NCBI RefSeq assembly: GCF_003015185.1
Contig: NZ_CP027860.1
Span: 186,001 to 250,000, forward strand
Direction: 5' to 3'
Length of the DNA: 64,000 nucleotides
Source: Ahniella affigens
GTDB lineage: Bacteria > Pseudomonadota > Gammaproteobacteria > Xanthomonadales > Ahniellaceae
Below are positions 31,734 through 41,370 of this stretch, one piece after another. A program made the position numbers and the translations under genes. The notes below the pieces were generated by a model. The model did not search any database. It saw only the letters and a program-made list of their open reading frames with translations, and was not told the DNA's origin. The stretch's first letter is position 1. Each line of letters begins with the position of its first letter.

Positions 31734-32915
31734 TTACGGTGTCGGCGGGTCCTTCTTGTAGACGATCAGAATCGCCAGTTCCTCGGCCCCGATTTGCCGG
31801 AGACTGTGCGTGGAGCCGTCGCGCGTGAGCACCGCGCTGCCCGGCACCAGAGTATGCAACTTGCCGTCCAGCGTCAGCTCGCCACGGCCTGATAACACGT
31901 AATAGATCTCATCGCGACCATGCGCATGCAGACCAATCGACGCACCATCGCGAAGCACACGGCGGCGAAAGGCAAGATCGAGGTTCGGTGCACTCTGGAA
32001 GAATGGCGAAGCCAGCGTCAAGCCTTGGCCGCCATGCGGGCCCGGTTGCATAGTGATGATCCGATCCTGATGCTCGATCAGCGACGCGTGTTGTTGGCCC
32101 GCGAAGCGCGCGGCAACATTGTCGGGAAGCGCGCAGTCGGTGTCGCGGATCGTATCGGCTTTGCTCAGAACACCAAGTTCTATCAAGCCACCACTCACCA
32201 GACATGCCATCGCCAACGCGCCCCGTTCGGTGAAGTGGGTGTCGTCCACCAAGCCCAGCGCCGGATCGTGCATGAAGTATGCCTTCGACGCCTCCGGCCC
32301 GAGGGCTGCGACGTAGTCCATGCTCAGGTTAGTCAGATCAAGCAGGGGCAGATGTTCGGCCGCTGCAAGTTTGCGGACCGCGTTGGCATAGGGGGTGTGG
32401 CTGTCGGTCAGCTTGCCATTGGCATCGAAGTAGCGCCGGGTGACGGGCGTCAGCAAAACCGGCATTGCGCCGGCTTGCCGTGCTGCGTCAACGAATCGCA
32501 TCAAGCCAGCAGGATAGGCCTGCTCGGGATCAGCGTACCGGATCGGGTCATCAGCCTTGGCGTCGTTGTGACCGAACTGGATCAGCAGCACATCGCCCGG
32601 CTTTAACTCGGCCGCCAACGGCGCGAAATGCCCGAGGTCGACGTAGCTTTTTGTGCTGCGTCCCGATACGGCGCGATTCAATACAGTGATCTCGGGCACC
32701 AAAAAACGATCCAACACTTGGCCCCAGCCCATCCGCGGGTGCCGGGATTGTTCGTAGGTCGACGCGGTGGAGTCGCCAGCAATGACGATTCGCTCAGGCC
32801 GGTCGGTGTTCGCCAGGCAAGGCTGGATGCTGGTTGAGAGACCCACCAGCAGGGCCAGTCTCCCAAAAACGCCGCAGGAAATGCGATGTAGGTTGGTCCG
32901 GCGAGGCGTTTGCAT
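31734..32915 (-). CDS. exported SGNH (rhamnogalacturonan acetylesterase-like) hydrolase with C-terminal cupin
   Basis: A 393-aa exported protein. A signal peptide (about 1-35) ends near CLANT. The SGNH esterase domain (about 40-265) has VIAGDSTAS (nucleophile Ser), QFGHNDAK and the catalytic Asp/His block VDDTHFTERGA, as in rhamnogalacturonan acetylesterases. A cupin domain follows (about 285-390) with LHAHGRDEIYYVLSGRGEL. The fusion suggests deacetylation of a plant or bacterial polysaccharide and binding of a product or metal by the cupin. ATG at 32915 is preceded by GGAG at good spacing and starts the signal peptide; longer frames upstream are not needed. It diverges from the FG-GAP protein gene. 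Confidence 0.85.
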   Translation of the reverse strand: MQTPRRTNLHRISCGVFGRLALLVGLSTSIQPCLANTDRPERIVIAGDSTASTYEQSRHPRMGWGQVLDRFLVPEITVLNRAVSGRSTKSYVDLGHFAPLAAELKPGDVLLIQFGHNDAKADDPIRYADPEQAYPAGLMRFVDAARQAGAMPVLLTPVTRRYFDANGKLTDSHTPYANAVRKLAAAEHLPLLDLTNLSMDYVAALGPEASKAYFMHDPALGLVDDTHFTERGALAMACLVSGGLIELGVLSKADTIRDTDCALPDNVAARFAGQQHASLIEHQDRIITMQPGPHGGQGLTLASPFFQSAPNLDLAFRRRVLRDGASIGLHAHGRDEIYYVLSGRGELTLDGKLHTLVPGSAVLTRDGSTHSLRQIGAEELAILIVYKKDPPTP

Positions 32916-33126
32916 GCAACGTGCTCCGAAAATGTCACCGGTGTCATCCTCGCAGATCGGTGCGATTTGATGCAACCCGATGCCGTCTACCGAGGGGCTG
33001 GCACGCCCGATCTGGCCAGGACGCGGCCGCGCCGCCGATGTGATGTCGGATTTTTCCCGCAGATTCCGATGGGCTCTGTGAACCCCGGCATCCGGACCGG
33101 GCCCACGCTGAGCTTGAGTCGCCCCT

Positions 33127-35991
33127 ATGAACCGTCTGCCACTGATCCAATTGCTGCTATGTCTGCTCCTGCAATCCGCCTACTGTGTCGCACAGCCAGC
33201 GCACCTGAAAGGCGATGCGACTGACCCGGGACTGGCGCTGAACGGCGGGCAGTTCGGCGCTTTCTCGGAATCCGCCAATAACCCATTCGAACTGCCGACT
33301 GCCAAGGCGATGGCACCCGCAGGCATCACCCGGCACCCGGCCGACGAGGCGCTGGACCCGCAAGCCGCCGATTCCTGGTTCGGCTTCTCGATTGCCAGCA
33401 GCGACTCGCATGTCGTGGTCGGTGCGCCGCGGATGGCCAATACGAGGGGACGCGCCTACATCTTTCGTCGGTTCGGCGCCGATCTGGTGCTCGAAGCGAC
33501 GCTGATTCCGGCAGACGGAGCGTCGGATGACTGGTTTGGCTACGCCGTGGCGATTGATGGCGATACGGTCATGGTCGCCGCGAACCGCGATGACTTCGGC
33601 CTGGCGACGGAAGTCGGCTCGGTTTATGTGTTCGAGCGCAACGGCTCGAACTGGCCCCAAGTAGCCAAGCTGTTTCCCGCTAACCAAATGGCGACTTCCA
33701 ACTTTGGGTTCGCCGTCGCTATTCAGGGTGATGAGGCCTTCATCGGAGCGATTTCGGTTGGAGCGCCGACTTACCCGGGCGGCGTGTTTCGTTACCGCCG
33801 GCAAGCTGGTGTGTGGGTGGAGACCGGTCTGATCTTGCCCGCGAATACTCAGAACGCGCAGTGGTTCGGGTATCGCCTCGCGCTGCAGGGAAACACGTTG
33901 GTGGTGGCCGCCCCCTTGTTCGACGGCGGCGCGCCGGATGTCGGCCGGGCGCTTGTGTTTGAACGAACAAACAATGTTTGGAGCGAGGTCGCCGAGCTCT
34001 CCGACATCACGAGTCAAAACCGGGAGTGGTTCGGGCAGGGACTGGCGATCAGCGGTGATCGCATCGCGATCAGCGCCTTTGACCGCACGGTCTTTGGCGT
34101 CCAGGCGGCGGGTGCAGCCATGATCTATGAGCGGCAGAACGGCGTGTGGACGCCGCAGCCCGTGCAGACCTTAACGGCGTCGCCGCCGGTGACGGCGGAT
34201 AACTTCGGAATCTCGCTCGCGATGGATGGACCGCAGCTCTGGGTCGGGATGCGAGCTGCCATGCGGCCGCCGGCGGTGTGGACCTACCGCATGCAAGCGG
34301 GGCAGTGGCAGCAGACTCAGGTCTACTCACCGCCGCCACCCACCGACAATTTCTACGGCGTGTTCAGCGAATCCATCAGTGTGCGCCCGGACGCGTTGTT
34401 TGTGGGCGCACCCAGGCAGCGAGGCATCAGCGGTCTGTCGCAAGTGGGTGCCGTCCATCGATTCGTACGTACCGCCATCATCAGCACACAGAACAACGGC
34501 AGCGGACAAATCTTGCCCAATGGTCCGACCGAGTGGCCGATCGGCGACTTGCCCACGTTCATCATGGCGCCCGACCCTGGCTTTCATTTGGTCTCGGTCA
34601 CTGGTTGCGATGGCGTCCAGAGCGGACTTTCGTACCAGGTCTTGGTCGCGGATGACTGTACGATCACCGCGACGTTCGGCAACGATCCGCCCGTAGCGAT
34701 CAGTCTAAACGTGGATGGCAGCCACTATGAGAGCGAGCCATTCAATCTGAGCCTTTCAGCCTCAGATCCAGAAGGGGCAGCGCTGAGCTACCGATTCGAC
34801 TGCGATGGCGATGGCGGTTTCGAGGTCGGTCCGCAGATCGATCCGACCGGCATCTGCGTGCTGCCGCATGCTGGCGTTTACACGGCGGTCGCTGAGGTCA
34901 CCGATCTCGGTGGGCTCAGTGCCACCCGCTCGGCTCTGGTCACCGCGCTGAACTCGGCGCCGACGATCACTTTCGGGTCGCCAATAGCGGTGCAGGAGGA
35001 CGCGAGCTTTACGGTTTCAACGATGGCGACGGTGCCGTCCACCGGCGAGCAGGTTGTATTGGTGCAGCTCGATTGCAATTTCGATGGTGTGAGTTTCGAT
35101 GTCGATATGTCGGGCATCCCGAACACCGCCTTGCTGTGTCCGGGATTTCCGTTGTCGGGCACGCAGCACATTGCCGCGCGCGCGCAAGACAGCGAAGGCG
35201 AATGGGGCCTCATCGCGAATGACAATGTGACCGTGTCGCCCGTCAATGATGCGCCGACGTTCGCATTGATCGGAAACCAGTCGCATGGCCCCGGCGTGAT
35301 TGGCACGTTTGAGATCATTGGCTTTGTGCATTCGGTGTCGACTGGACCGATCGACGAGCAGAACCAGCAGATCATCGCGATTCAGAGCGATGAGGTGTCA
35401 GACAGCAATGAGGTGTTGACCTCGGTCAGCATCGATTTGGAAGGCCGACTCCACTACCAACTCTCCGGCCGGGCGGGCACGGCGGTGGTGGCTGTCCGTC
35501 TGACGGACAATGGCGGGGAGCCAGGGCAGGCAACCTCGGACGCGCAGCAGTTTTCGATCAGCAATACGGCAGGGACCGATCTTGCAGTGGCCCTAGTCGA
35601 AGGGCCTGGGCAAATCGTGCCGGGCGGCGATTTTTCAATGCGATTGCACGTTCAGAATCTTGGGCCGAATGATGCAACAGGGCAATTTCAAATCCCGTTG
35701 ATCACCGGCCTCGGCAATCTGACTTGGAACTGCCAAAGCGTGCAGAATGCCGTTTGCCAAAGCCCCGACCAAGGCGTCGGTGCCGTGGACGTGGCGCTCA
35801 GTCTGCCTGCCGGTGGGATCTTGGAGTTTGAATTGAGCGGACTGGTCACAGCCAGTGAGGGCCAGAATCTGTCGGTTCAAGCGGGCATTGAAGTGATCGA
35901 CACCAATCAAGAGCTGAACCCGGTCAACAATAACGCGATGGCGACTTGGCCAGTAGTCAGTGCGCTCTTGTTCAAGAATAGCTTTGAGTGA
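33127..35991 (+). CDS. secreted FG-GAP/Ig/DUF11 protein with SFE tail
   Basis: A 954-aa secreted protein. A signal peptide covers residues 1-22. Residues about 75-440 contain six FG-GAP-type repeats (for example DWFGYAVAIDGDTVMVAANR), likely a beta-propeller. Then come a short segment with GSGQILPNGP, PKD/Ig-like domains, a cadherin-like region (VNDAPTFALIG) and a DUF11 domain (TDLAVALVEGPGQIVPGGDF). The C terminus is ALLFKNSFE, related to the IFIDGFE and VFRDGFE tails of two other secreted proteins here. It is probably surface or extracellular. It ends only 10 bp from the end of convergent kinase gene 2. Specific role unknown. Confidence 0.88.
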   Translation: MNRLPLIQLLLCLLLQSAYCVAQPAHLKGDATDPGLALNGGQFGAFSESANNPFELPTAKAMAPAGITRHPADEALDPQAADSWFGFSIASSDSHVVVGAPRMANTRGRAYIFRRFGADLVLEATLIPADGASDDWFGYAVAIDGDTVMVAANRDDFGLATEVGSVYVFERNGSNWPQVAKLFPANQMATSNFGFAVAIQGDEAFIGAISVGAPTYPGGVFRYRRQAGVWVETGLILPANTQNAQWFGYRLALQGNTLVVAAPLFDGGAPDVGRALVFERTNNVWSEVAELSDITSQNREWFGQGLAISGDRIAISAFDRTVFGVQAAGAAMIYERQNGVWTPQPVQTLTASPPVTADNFGISLAMDGPQLWVGMRAAMRPPAVWTYRMQAGQWQQTQVYSPPPPTDNFYGVFSESISVRPDALFVGAPRQRGISGLSQVGAVHRFVRTAIISTQNNGSGQILPNGPTEWPIGDLPTFIMAPDPGFHLVSVTGCDGVQSGLSYQVLVADDCTITATFGNDPPVAISLNVDGSHYESEPFNLSLSASDPEGAALSYRFDCDGDGGFEVGPQIDPTGICVLPHAGVYTAVAEVTDLGGLSATRSALVTALNSAPTITFGSPIAVQEDASFTVSTMATVPSTGEQVVLVQLDCNFDGVSFDVDMSGIPNTALLCPGFPLSGTQHIAARAQDSEGEWGLIANDNVTVSPVNDAPTFALIGNQSHGPGVIGTFEIIGFVHSVSTGPIDEQNQQIIAIQSDEVSDSNEVLTSVSIDLEGRLHYQLSGRAGTAVVAVRLTDNGGEPGQATSDAQQFSISNTAGTDLAVALVEGPGQIVPGGDFSMRLHVQNLGPNDATGQFQIPLITGLGNLTWNCQSVQNAVCQSPDQGVGAVDVALSLPAGGILEFELSGLVTASEGQNLSVQAGIEVIDTNQELNPVNNNAMATWPVVSALLFKNSFE

Positions 35992-36001
35992 ATGAGTTGA
36001 T

Positions 36002-38785
36002 TCAGCGTTGCTCGGGACCCTGCGCCTGCTTGATGACGGTGTCCAATCGCGCGAAGAATAGGGAGTCCGGCGGATAGGCGTCAGTCAAGGCGTGAAAGCG
36101 CGCTTTCAACTCACGGGCGAGTTGCAGCGCGGCATCGCGCTCGCCCAAGGCGAGGCGCATTTCTGCCTCGGCGACTTGACCACGCAGGATGGCGGGATTG
36201 GCTTCGCCGAGTGTTGCCCGCAAGCCATCGATGTAGGCGCTGATCCGCTTGGCGGCATCCGGCTCGTGCGCGGCCACAGCCAACCAAGCGCGGGCGCGTG
36301 CGGCTTCCAATTGGGTGTACGGGTGGATCTTGCCAAGATGCGGTTCGACCTCGGTCCAGAGCGCCTGCGCTTTCGCAAGATCGCCGCTGCGCCGTGCGAG
36401 CTCTTGTGCCGACAGCTTGGACTCGATGCACTCCTCATTGTCTGTGGCCAACTGTGCCTGCCGCGTTTGCAGCGCCGCGTTCACCAACGGTCTGGCCTCG
36501 TCAACGTGACCGAGGCTGAGCAGAAACCGCGCCAGATTGTTTTGCGCCCGGGCAATCGCCAGATCACCAGCCGGCAACGTGGCCTCACGAATCGCGATTG
36601 AACGCTGGAACGCATCGATGCTCCGCTTGGCGTCGCCCATGTTCATATAGGCAAACGCGAGGTTGTTCAGCGTTCGCGCGTAAACGGGCGATTGCTCGCC
36701 TTGCACCGCTGCGTCGTGTGCCAGCACCTGCTCATGGAAGCGCACACTGGCCAAGTAATGACCTTGCTGGTTCAGCAAAAAGGCCAACTCGGTCTGAATG
36801 GTTGCGACTTGGGCACTGCGCGGGCCATGCAGTGCGAGGCGCCGAGCCAGCACCTCGCGCATGATCGATTCTGCTTCGGTGAGATGCTCTTGCCGCGCGA
36901 GCGTGATCGCCATCTCTTGCTGCGCACTCAGGGTGCGCGGATGATCGGGGCCAAGGCTGGCAAGCAGGGTCTGATACACGCGCTGAAAGCCAGAGAGCGC
37001 TGGCTCAAGTGACCCAGCGCCCAACTGATCCTCAGCAATGGCATACCAAGTCATCGCCATGCCTTCGGGCGGATCATGCAATTGCGTTCGCTGTTGTAGC
37101 ACCAGATCCAGCAACCCCTGCGCGGATTTGCTGTGCTGCAACCCGGTCTCAATCTCGGCCAACGCAGACATGGCGTCGATTTGCAGACGGCTGGCAGGCA
37201 GGGTCTTGGCTCGGGTCAGCGCGGCTTCGGTATTCATGGCGCTGGTTGCTTGCTCGGCGCCTGCCAAGTGCTGCGCCAACAGGACCGCCTCGCGGGCCGA
37301 CGATTCGCCTTCGGCATGACGGTTTCGATCGGCCAGCAGATGGCTGTGTCGTACCAACAACTGTGCGAGCGATTCCGGATCAGGCGGCGCGAGGGCGCGC
37401 GCCTTGGCAATCGCCTCACCAAGCAACGTCTCGGCTTCGGCCGGTTCGCCCAGGCTGTCGTAGACGTCGGCGAGGCTCCCGAGCAAGCGCAATTGCACCC
37501 GCGGCTCTGCATCGAGCGCCGTGCGAATGCGTTCACGGCCGCGATCGACCAGAGACAGTGCGGTGGTCTGGCGGCCGCCGCCTTCATCGAGGTCGGCGCC
37601 GCGAAACACGTCTTGCAAGAATTGTGTGGTGGCGCGAGCGGTCTCGGCCTCGCGCAACGCTGCCGATTCAGCGGCCAGTGCGCGATCACGTTCGCGCCAC
37701 AGTTGCAGCGAGAAACCGGCACTCAGCAGCAGGATGCCGGTCATCACCGATACAGCGAGCCACCGCCGGCGCAAGAACTTCTGCAAGCGATAGCCAGGGT
37801 TTGCTGCGCGCGCGATGACGGGGCGGTGGGACAAGTAGTGATCGATGTCACCCACCAGCTCCGCAACCGAGGCATAGCGATCCGCGTCCTGCTCAGCCGT
37901 CGCCTTGCCGATAATCGCGCGCAGATCGGTATCAGGGGGCGCCGCCAACATGCCAGACAGCACGACACCCAAGGCATAAACATCAACCCCGGTGCCGATT
38001 CGTCCGCCGAAGCGCAACTCCGGACTGGCGTAACCCGGTGTGTGCGGCAAGTTGGCCGTGATCTCGGGGGAACTAGTTCCGAGTGGGTCAAGCAACCGGG
38101 CAATGCCGAAGTCCAGCAACACCGGTCGGCTTTCTGCTGTGATCAGAATATTCGAGGGCTTCAGATCGCAATGGACGATGAGCTTGGTATGCGCGTGGCT
38201 GACCGGCGCGCAGATTTGTCGGAACAATTCAAGTCGCGGCACGAGGCCGGGCGCATGCTCGTTGAGATAACGATCGAGCGTCAGGCCTTCGATCTGTTCC
38301 ATGACGAGAAACGGCCGGCCCGCTGGCGTCGCGCCGCCATCAAGCAATCGCGCAATATTCGGGTGGTTCAACGTCGCCAGGATCTGCCGCTCATCGGCCA
38401 GTCGAGTCATGGCCTCATGGCTGGCAATGCCATGCAGAACCTTGACTGCGGCGCGCTGCTTGAAATGACCGTCTTCTCGTTCGGCAAGAAACACCGCGCC
38501 CATGCCGCCGGACCCGAGTTCGCCGATCAGGCGCCAGGAGCCGAGACGGTCGCCGACCGTCACTTCGGTCGCGCTGGCCTCATGGATCGCATTGACGATG
38601 CTCTGGGCCAAACGTTGACCCGAGGCCGTCTGCTGCGCGTGTGCAAAGAGCAGGCGTTCGATGTATTCAAGCATCTGCGGATCGGTGCACTCCCGCAGCA
38701 AATATGGGGTCCGAGCATCCGGCGGCAGTTCGAGCACCGCATCGAACAAGGCGCGCGCGCGACGCAGATCGATCTCAGTGGCCAC
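36002..38785 (-). CDS. membrane Ser/Thr protein kinase with TPR sensor domain, pair 2
   Basis: A 927-aa kinase built like pair 1. A helical leader (1-80) precedes the kinase domain (about 85-330): glycine loop GSGGMG (91-96), AVK lysine 115, catalytic HCDLKPSN loop (205-212) and DFG (225-227). A membrane helix at about 343-361 precedes about 560 residues of TPR-like repeats, predicted outside the cytoplasm. As in kinase 1 the catalytic arginine is replaced by cysteine. GTG at 38785 gives an 11-bp overlap with the sigma gene; ATG at 38809 is an alternative. The likely target is the upstream sigma. Its 3' end is 10 bp from a convergent secreted-protein gene, mirrored by pair 3. Confidence 0.89.
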   Translation of the reverse strand: MATEIDLRRARALFDAVLELPPDARTPYLLRECTDPQMLEYIERLLFAHAQQTASGQRLAQSIVNAIHEASATEVTVGDRLGSWRLIGELGSGGMGAVFLAEREDGHFKQRAAVKVLHGIASHEAMTRLADERQILATLNHPNIARLLDGGATPAGRPFLVMEQIEGLTLDRYLNEHAPGLVPRLELFRQICAPVSHAHTKLIVHCDLKPSNILITAESRPVLLDFGIARLLDPLGTSSPEITANLPHTPGYASPELRFGGRIGTGVDVYALGVVLSGMLAAPPDTDLRAIIGKATAEQDADRYASVAELVGDIDHYLSHRPVIARAANPGYRLQKFLRRRWLAVSVMTGILLLSAGFSLQLWRERDRALAAESAALREAETARATTQFLQDVFRGADLDEGGGRQTTALSLVDRGRERIRTALDAEPRVQLRLLGSLADVYDSLGEPAEAETLLGEAIAKARALAPPDPESLAQLLVRHSHLLADRNRHAEGESSAREAVLLAQHLAGAEQATSAMNTEAALTRAKTLPASRLQIDAMSALAEIETGLQHSKSAQGLLDLVLQQRTQLHDPPEGMAMTWYAIAEDQLGAGSLEPALSGFQRVYQTLLASLGPDHPRTLSAQQEMAITLARQEHLTEAESIMREVLARRLALHGPRSAQVATIQTELAFLLNQQGHYLASVRFHEQVLAHDAAVQGEQSPVYARTLNNLAFAYMNMGDAKRSIDAFQRSIAIREATLPAGDLAIARAQNNLARFLLSLGHVDEARPLVNAALQTRQAQLATDNEECIESKLSAQELARRSGDLAKAQALWTEVEPHLGKIHPYTQLEAARARAWLAVAAHEPDAAKRISAYIDGLRATLGEANPAILRGQVAEAEMRLALGERDAALQLARELKARFHALTDAYPPDSLFFARLDTVIKQAQGPEQR

Positions 38786-39338
38786 CGAGCGCCTCAAACA
38801 GCCAAGCACGGGCGAAGCGCAGGTCGCGCTCGATGGTCTTCACCGAGACTTGGAACAACTCGGCAATCTCGTCCTGATTCAAGCCGCCGAAATAGCTCAG
38901 ATGCAACACCTCGGCGCTGCGTGGGTCCTGCCCGGCCAATCGCTCTAAGGCTTCGTGCAGTTCCACCACATCGATCAGGTTATGACCTTCTTCGGCAACC
39001 GACTGCGTCAACGTGACCCGCGCCAACTGACCGCCGCGTTTGTCGGCCGCGCGCGCGCGGGCATGATCGACGACGATACTCCGCATCAGCAAAGACAGCG
39101 TTGCAGCAAAGTGCGCGCGATTGCGGAAATCCGGCTTGCCGACCATCACCTTGGCCAGCGCCTCATGCAGCAAATCATGAGCGGTCAGCGTCAGTGGCCC
39201 GGAGCGTGCCAAGCGCTCTGCCGCAATCTGGCGAAGCTCGCCGTAAGACGCGTCCAGGATTCCGGCAAACGCACGGCCATCGCCGGCCCGCCAGGCGGTC
39301 AGCCACTCGGTCAGGGATTTGGATGACGCATCAGCCAT
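38775..39338 (-). CDS. ECF-type sigma factor of sigma/kinase pair 2
   Basis: A 187-aa sigma factor of the same group as the one at 5537. Region 2 has YGELRQIAAERLARSG, LTAHDLLHEALAKVM and IVVDHARARAADKRGGQ; region 4 has LHLSYFGGLNQDEIAELFQV and KTIERDLRFARAWL. ATG at 39338 has GGAG upstream. The gene overlaps the start of kinase 2 by 11 bp. It diverges from a gene for a secreted DUF11 protein across 152 bp, a good place for an autoregulated promoter. That this sigma drives the neighbouring secreted genes is an inference to be tested. Confidence 0.87.
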   Translation of the reverse strand: MADASSKSLTEWLTAWRAGDGRAFAGILDASYGELRQIAAERLARSGPLTLTAHDLLHEALAKVMVGKPDFRNRAHFAATLSLLMRSIVVDHARARAADKRGGQLARVTLTQSVAEEGHNLIDVVELHEALERLAGQDPRSAEVLHLSYFGGLNQDEIAELFQVSVKTIERDLRFARAWLFEALGGH

Positions 39339-39490
39339 CGTGGCTCCAGCGGGAAAGTGTGGACGTTACAACAAACGGACCGCCGGACTGATGCCAATAG
39401 CGCGCGGCACGGAACTGACGGCCCGGTTGTACCCATTGCTGGAATCTCGGCTCTTGGCTAACGTCAGCGGACACCACAGGGCGGCTGAAA

Positions 39491-40492
39491 ATGAAACGGC
39501 ATGTTTTCGCGCTGGCGCGCGGTATCGCGATGTTTTCTCTGTTTGGCGCGACTGCCGACGCTGACGCGGCAACCCAGGGCGTGCCAGCGGCGGACTTGTC
39601 CATCACTGTTTCGGATGGTGTCACGACCGTCAATCCTGGCGAACTGATCACGTATACGATCCGTGCGCAGAATGCCGGGCCCGATCCGGTTGTCGGTGCG
39701 ATCGTCGACGACACGTTTCCAACCGGCGTGATCTGCGGCGTGCTGTCGAACTGGACTTGTTCTGGTACCGGCGGTGGTACGTGTACCGCCACTGGCACGG
39801 GCGACATTCATGACCCCGTCAATCTGCCGGCTGGCGCCGCTGTGCAATACACCGTTCCGTGCTTTGTCAGCCTGGAGGCACCGCTCAATTTCAGCAACAC
39901 CGCGACCATCACCTCGGCGGTGACCGACCCGGTGCCTGCCAACAACAGCGCGACCGACGCAATCAATGTGATCGCGAGTATTTTCATCGTCGCGCAGAAA
40001 CGTTGGTCCGGTACCCCAATGCCCGGCGGCGTGATCACCTACACCATTCGGATCATCACGCAGAGCAATACCAACCAAACAGACAATCCTGGCGACGAGT
40101 TTGTTGATGCACTACCGCCTGGCCTCATACTGCAATCCGCAATCGCCGATGCCGGCACGGTGGTCGCTGACTTGCCAAGCAATACCGTGACCTGGAACGG
40201 TGGCACGACGCCGGGCAGCGTCGTGACGATCACCATTCAGGCCCAGGTCGCAAGCACGGCCGACGGCCCGATTGCGAATCAAGGGACGCTGTCTTATGAC
40301 GCGAATGCCGATGGCAGCAATGACACCATCGCGCCGACCGATGATCCAACCCGCCCTGGCGTGAACAACCCGACCGTCTTCAATCTGCCGCCGCGCGTGC
40401 CAATTCCGGCTCTGACGCCAATGCTAGCCGTCGGGCTCTTGATCCTGATCGCCCTGACCGGCGCTTGGACCGTTCGTATGCGCAGGCACTGA
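39491..40492 (+). CDS. secreted DUF11 protein with IPTL-CTERM-like tail
   Basis: A 333-aa exported protein. A signal peptide (about 1-30) is followed by two DUF11-type beta domains: ADLSITVSDGVTTVNPGEL and, at about 175-290, FIVAQKRWSGTPMPGGVITY. The C terminus has PIPALTPMLAVGLLILIALT, then a short basic end, RMRRH. That order (proline-rich motif, hydrophobic helix, basic end) resembles IPTL-CTERM sorting signals, though with Ala-Leu in place of the usual Thr-Leu. It is probably held at the membrane and then cleaved or sorted. No sortase-like gene lies in the window. It diverges from sigma gene 2. Confidence 0.82.
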   Translation: MKRHVFALARGIAMFSLFGATADADAATQGVPAADLSITVSDGVTTVNPGELITYTIRAQNAGPDPVVGAIVDDTFPTGVICGVLSNWTCSGTGGGTCTATGTGDIHDPVNLPAGAAVQYTVPCFVSLEAPLNFSNTATITSAVTDPVPANNSATDAINVIASIFIVAQKRWSGTPMPGGVITYTIRIITQSNTNQTDNPGDEFVDALPPGLILQSAIADAGTVVADLPSNTVTWNGGTTPGSVVTITIQAQVASTADGPIANQGTLSYDANADGSNDTIAPTDDPTRPGVNNPTVFNLPPRVPIPALTPMLAVGLLILIALTGAWTVRMRRH

Positions 40493-40764
40493 GACGCTGC
40501 AAGGGCTTCTGGCCTAGACAACTCGTCCTGAATGTACTGCATGCAGCTCTCCAGGCTGTGTGAAATCGGCTTTGCCGGCTGCGTTAAAGGCGTCTGACGT
40601 CATCGCAAGGCGACTCACTCTGTTGTCGTCATCCCGACGCAAGTCGGGACCCAGAATACTTGCGGCACCGCGGCCAGATTGCCCTGGGTCCCGACCTTCC
40701 AGACCGTGTGAAAACGTTTGGCAGGACAGTATTTGGCGTTTCAACATAACCTCAGTGCGACTGC

Positions 40765-40940
40765 AAGAACTTCAAACTCACCCCGGATCAAGTCCGGGGT
40801 GACGAGAGGTGGATTAGAATATTTGGGGAAACCAATCCTTCCTGGCGTCTGAACCACCGGTATTGCCGCGACGGACACTCTCGCGATTCGTCGCCCCGGA
40901 CTTGATCCGGGGCGAGTTTCAAGCTTGCGGCAAGCTGACC
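40765..40940. repeat. inverted-repeat element with CCCCGGA arms
   Basis: The left part AACTTCAAACTCACCCCGGA and the right part TCCGGGGCGAGTTTCAAGCT are reverse complements apart from a few bases, each with its own internal GGATC/GATCC hairpin. The total span is about 175 bp with no gene inside. Confidence 0.65.
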
Positions 40941-41133
40941 TATTGCTTGCGCTCATCATCGCCAGCGAACGCGGTCGGCTCGGTTGCTCGAACCGGTCCC
41001 TCTGTGTTTTTACACAGCCTGTTTCGTCGGGATGACGGCAATGAGGTGGCGCCGGCAAATTTCAACCGTTTTCACACAGGCTGTGTTGCTGGAATGACGA
41101 TAAGAACGATGCCTTGTGTGATGTTTGATGAGA

Positions 41134-41314
41134 GTCCAGCCGCCCCTTTGGTGCGCTTATTCGCGTATCAAACTGCCAGCGACGATGCGTGATTCTCACG
41201 ACGGCACCGTGTGGCAAGTAGCCCTCTCCCCAGCCCTCTCCCACTCGCGTGGGAGAGGGAGCGCTCCCTCCTCCGCGATCGCGGCGGAGGGTTGTGGAGT
41301 AGGTTTCTTGCGAT
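41134..41314 (+). repeat. dispersed repeat family B, third copy
   Basis: It runs from GTCCAGCCGCCCCTTTGGTG through CAAACTGCCAGCGAC, CAAGTAGCCCTCTCCCCAGC, the CCCTCTCCCAC/GTGGGAGAGGG hairpin and CTCCGCGATCGCGGCGGAG to TTCTTGCGATC. Base changes relative to the other copies are spread over the whole unit, so the copies are not recent duplicates. Confidence 0.8.
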
Positions 41315-41370
41315 CAACGGACCAAGATGCCCGGATCGCAAGTCCAGAGAACCCACGAGCCGTCATGTCG

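Larger units (their letters stand above)
40493..41370. other. 878-bp intergenic region packed with repeats
   Basis: No gene is supported here. Several repeat types are nested. A MITE-like sequence with GTCATCCCGACGCAAGTCGG and the partner CCCTGGGTCCCGAC lies at 40627-40700. An inverted pair carries CCCCGGATCAAGTCCGGGG (40782-40800) and CCCCGGACTTGATCCGGGG (40895-40913). A CAGGCTGTGTGAAA motif recurs in both orientations (near 40551, 40703, 41010 and 41070). A copy of repeat family B is at 41134-41314. The accumulation suggests a region tolerant of insertion between two secreted-protein loci. Confidence 0.7.

Noticed and set aside
37133-39016. 627-codon plus-strand open frame
   Set aside because: It is antisense to kinase 2 and the end of its sigma gene. 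The composition is that of a reverse frame of GC-rich coding DNA, with no known motif.
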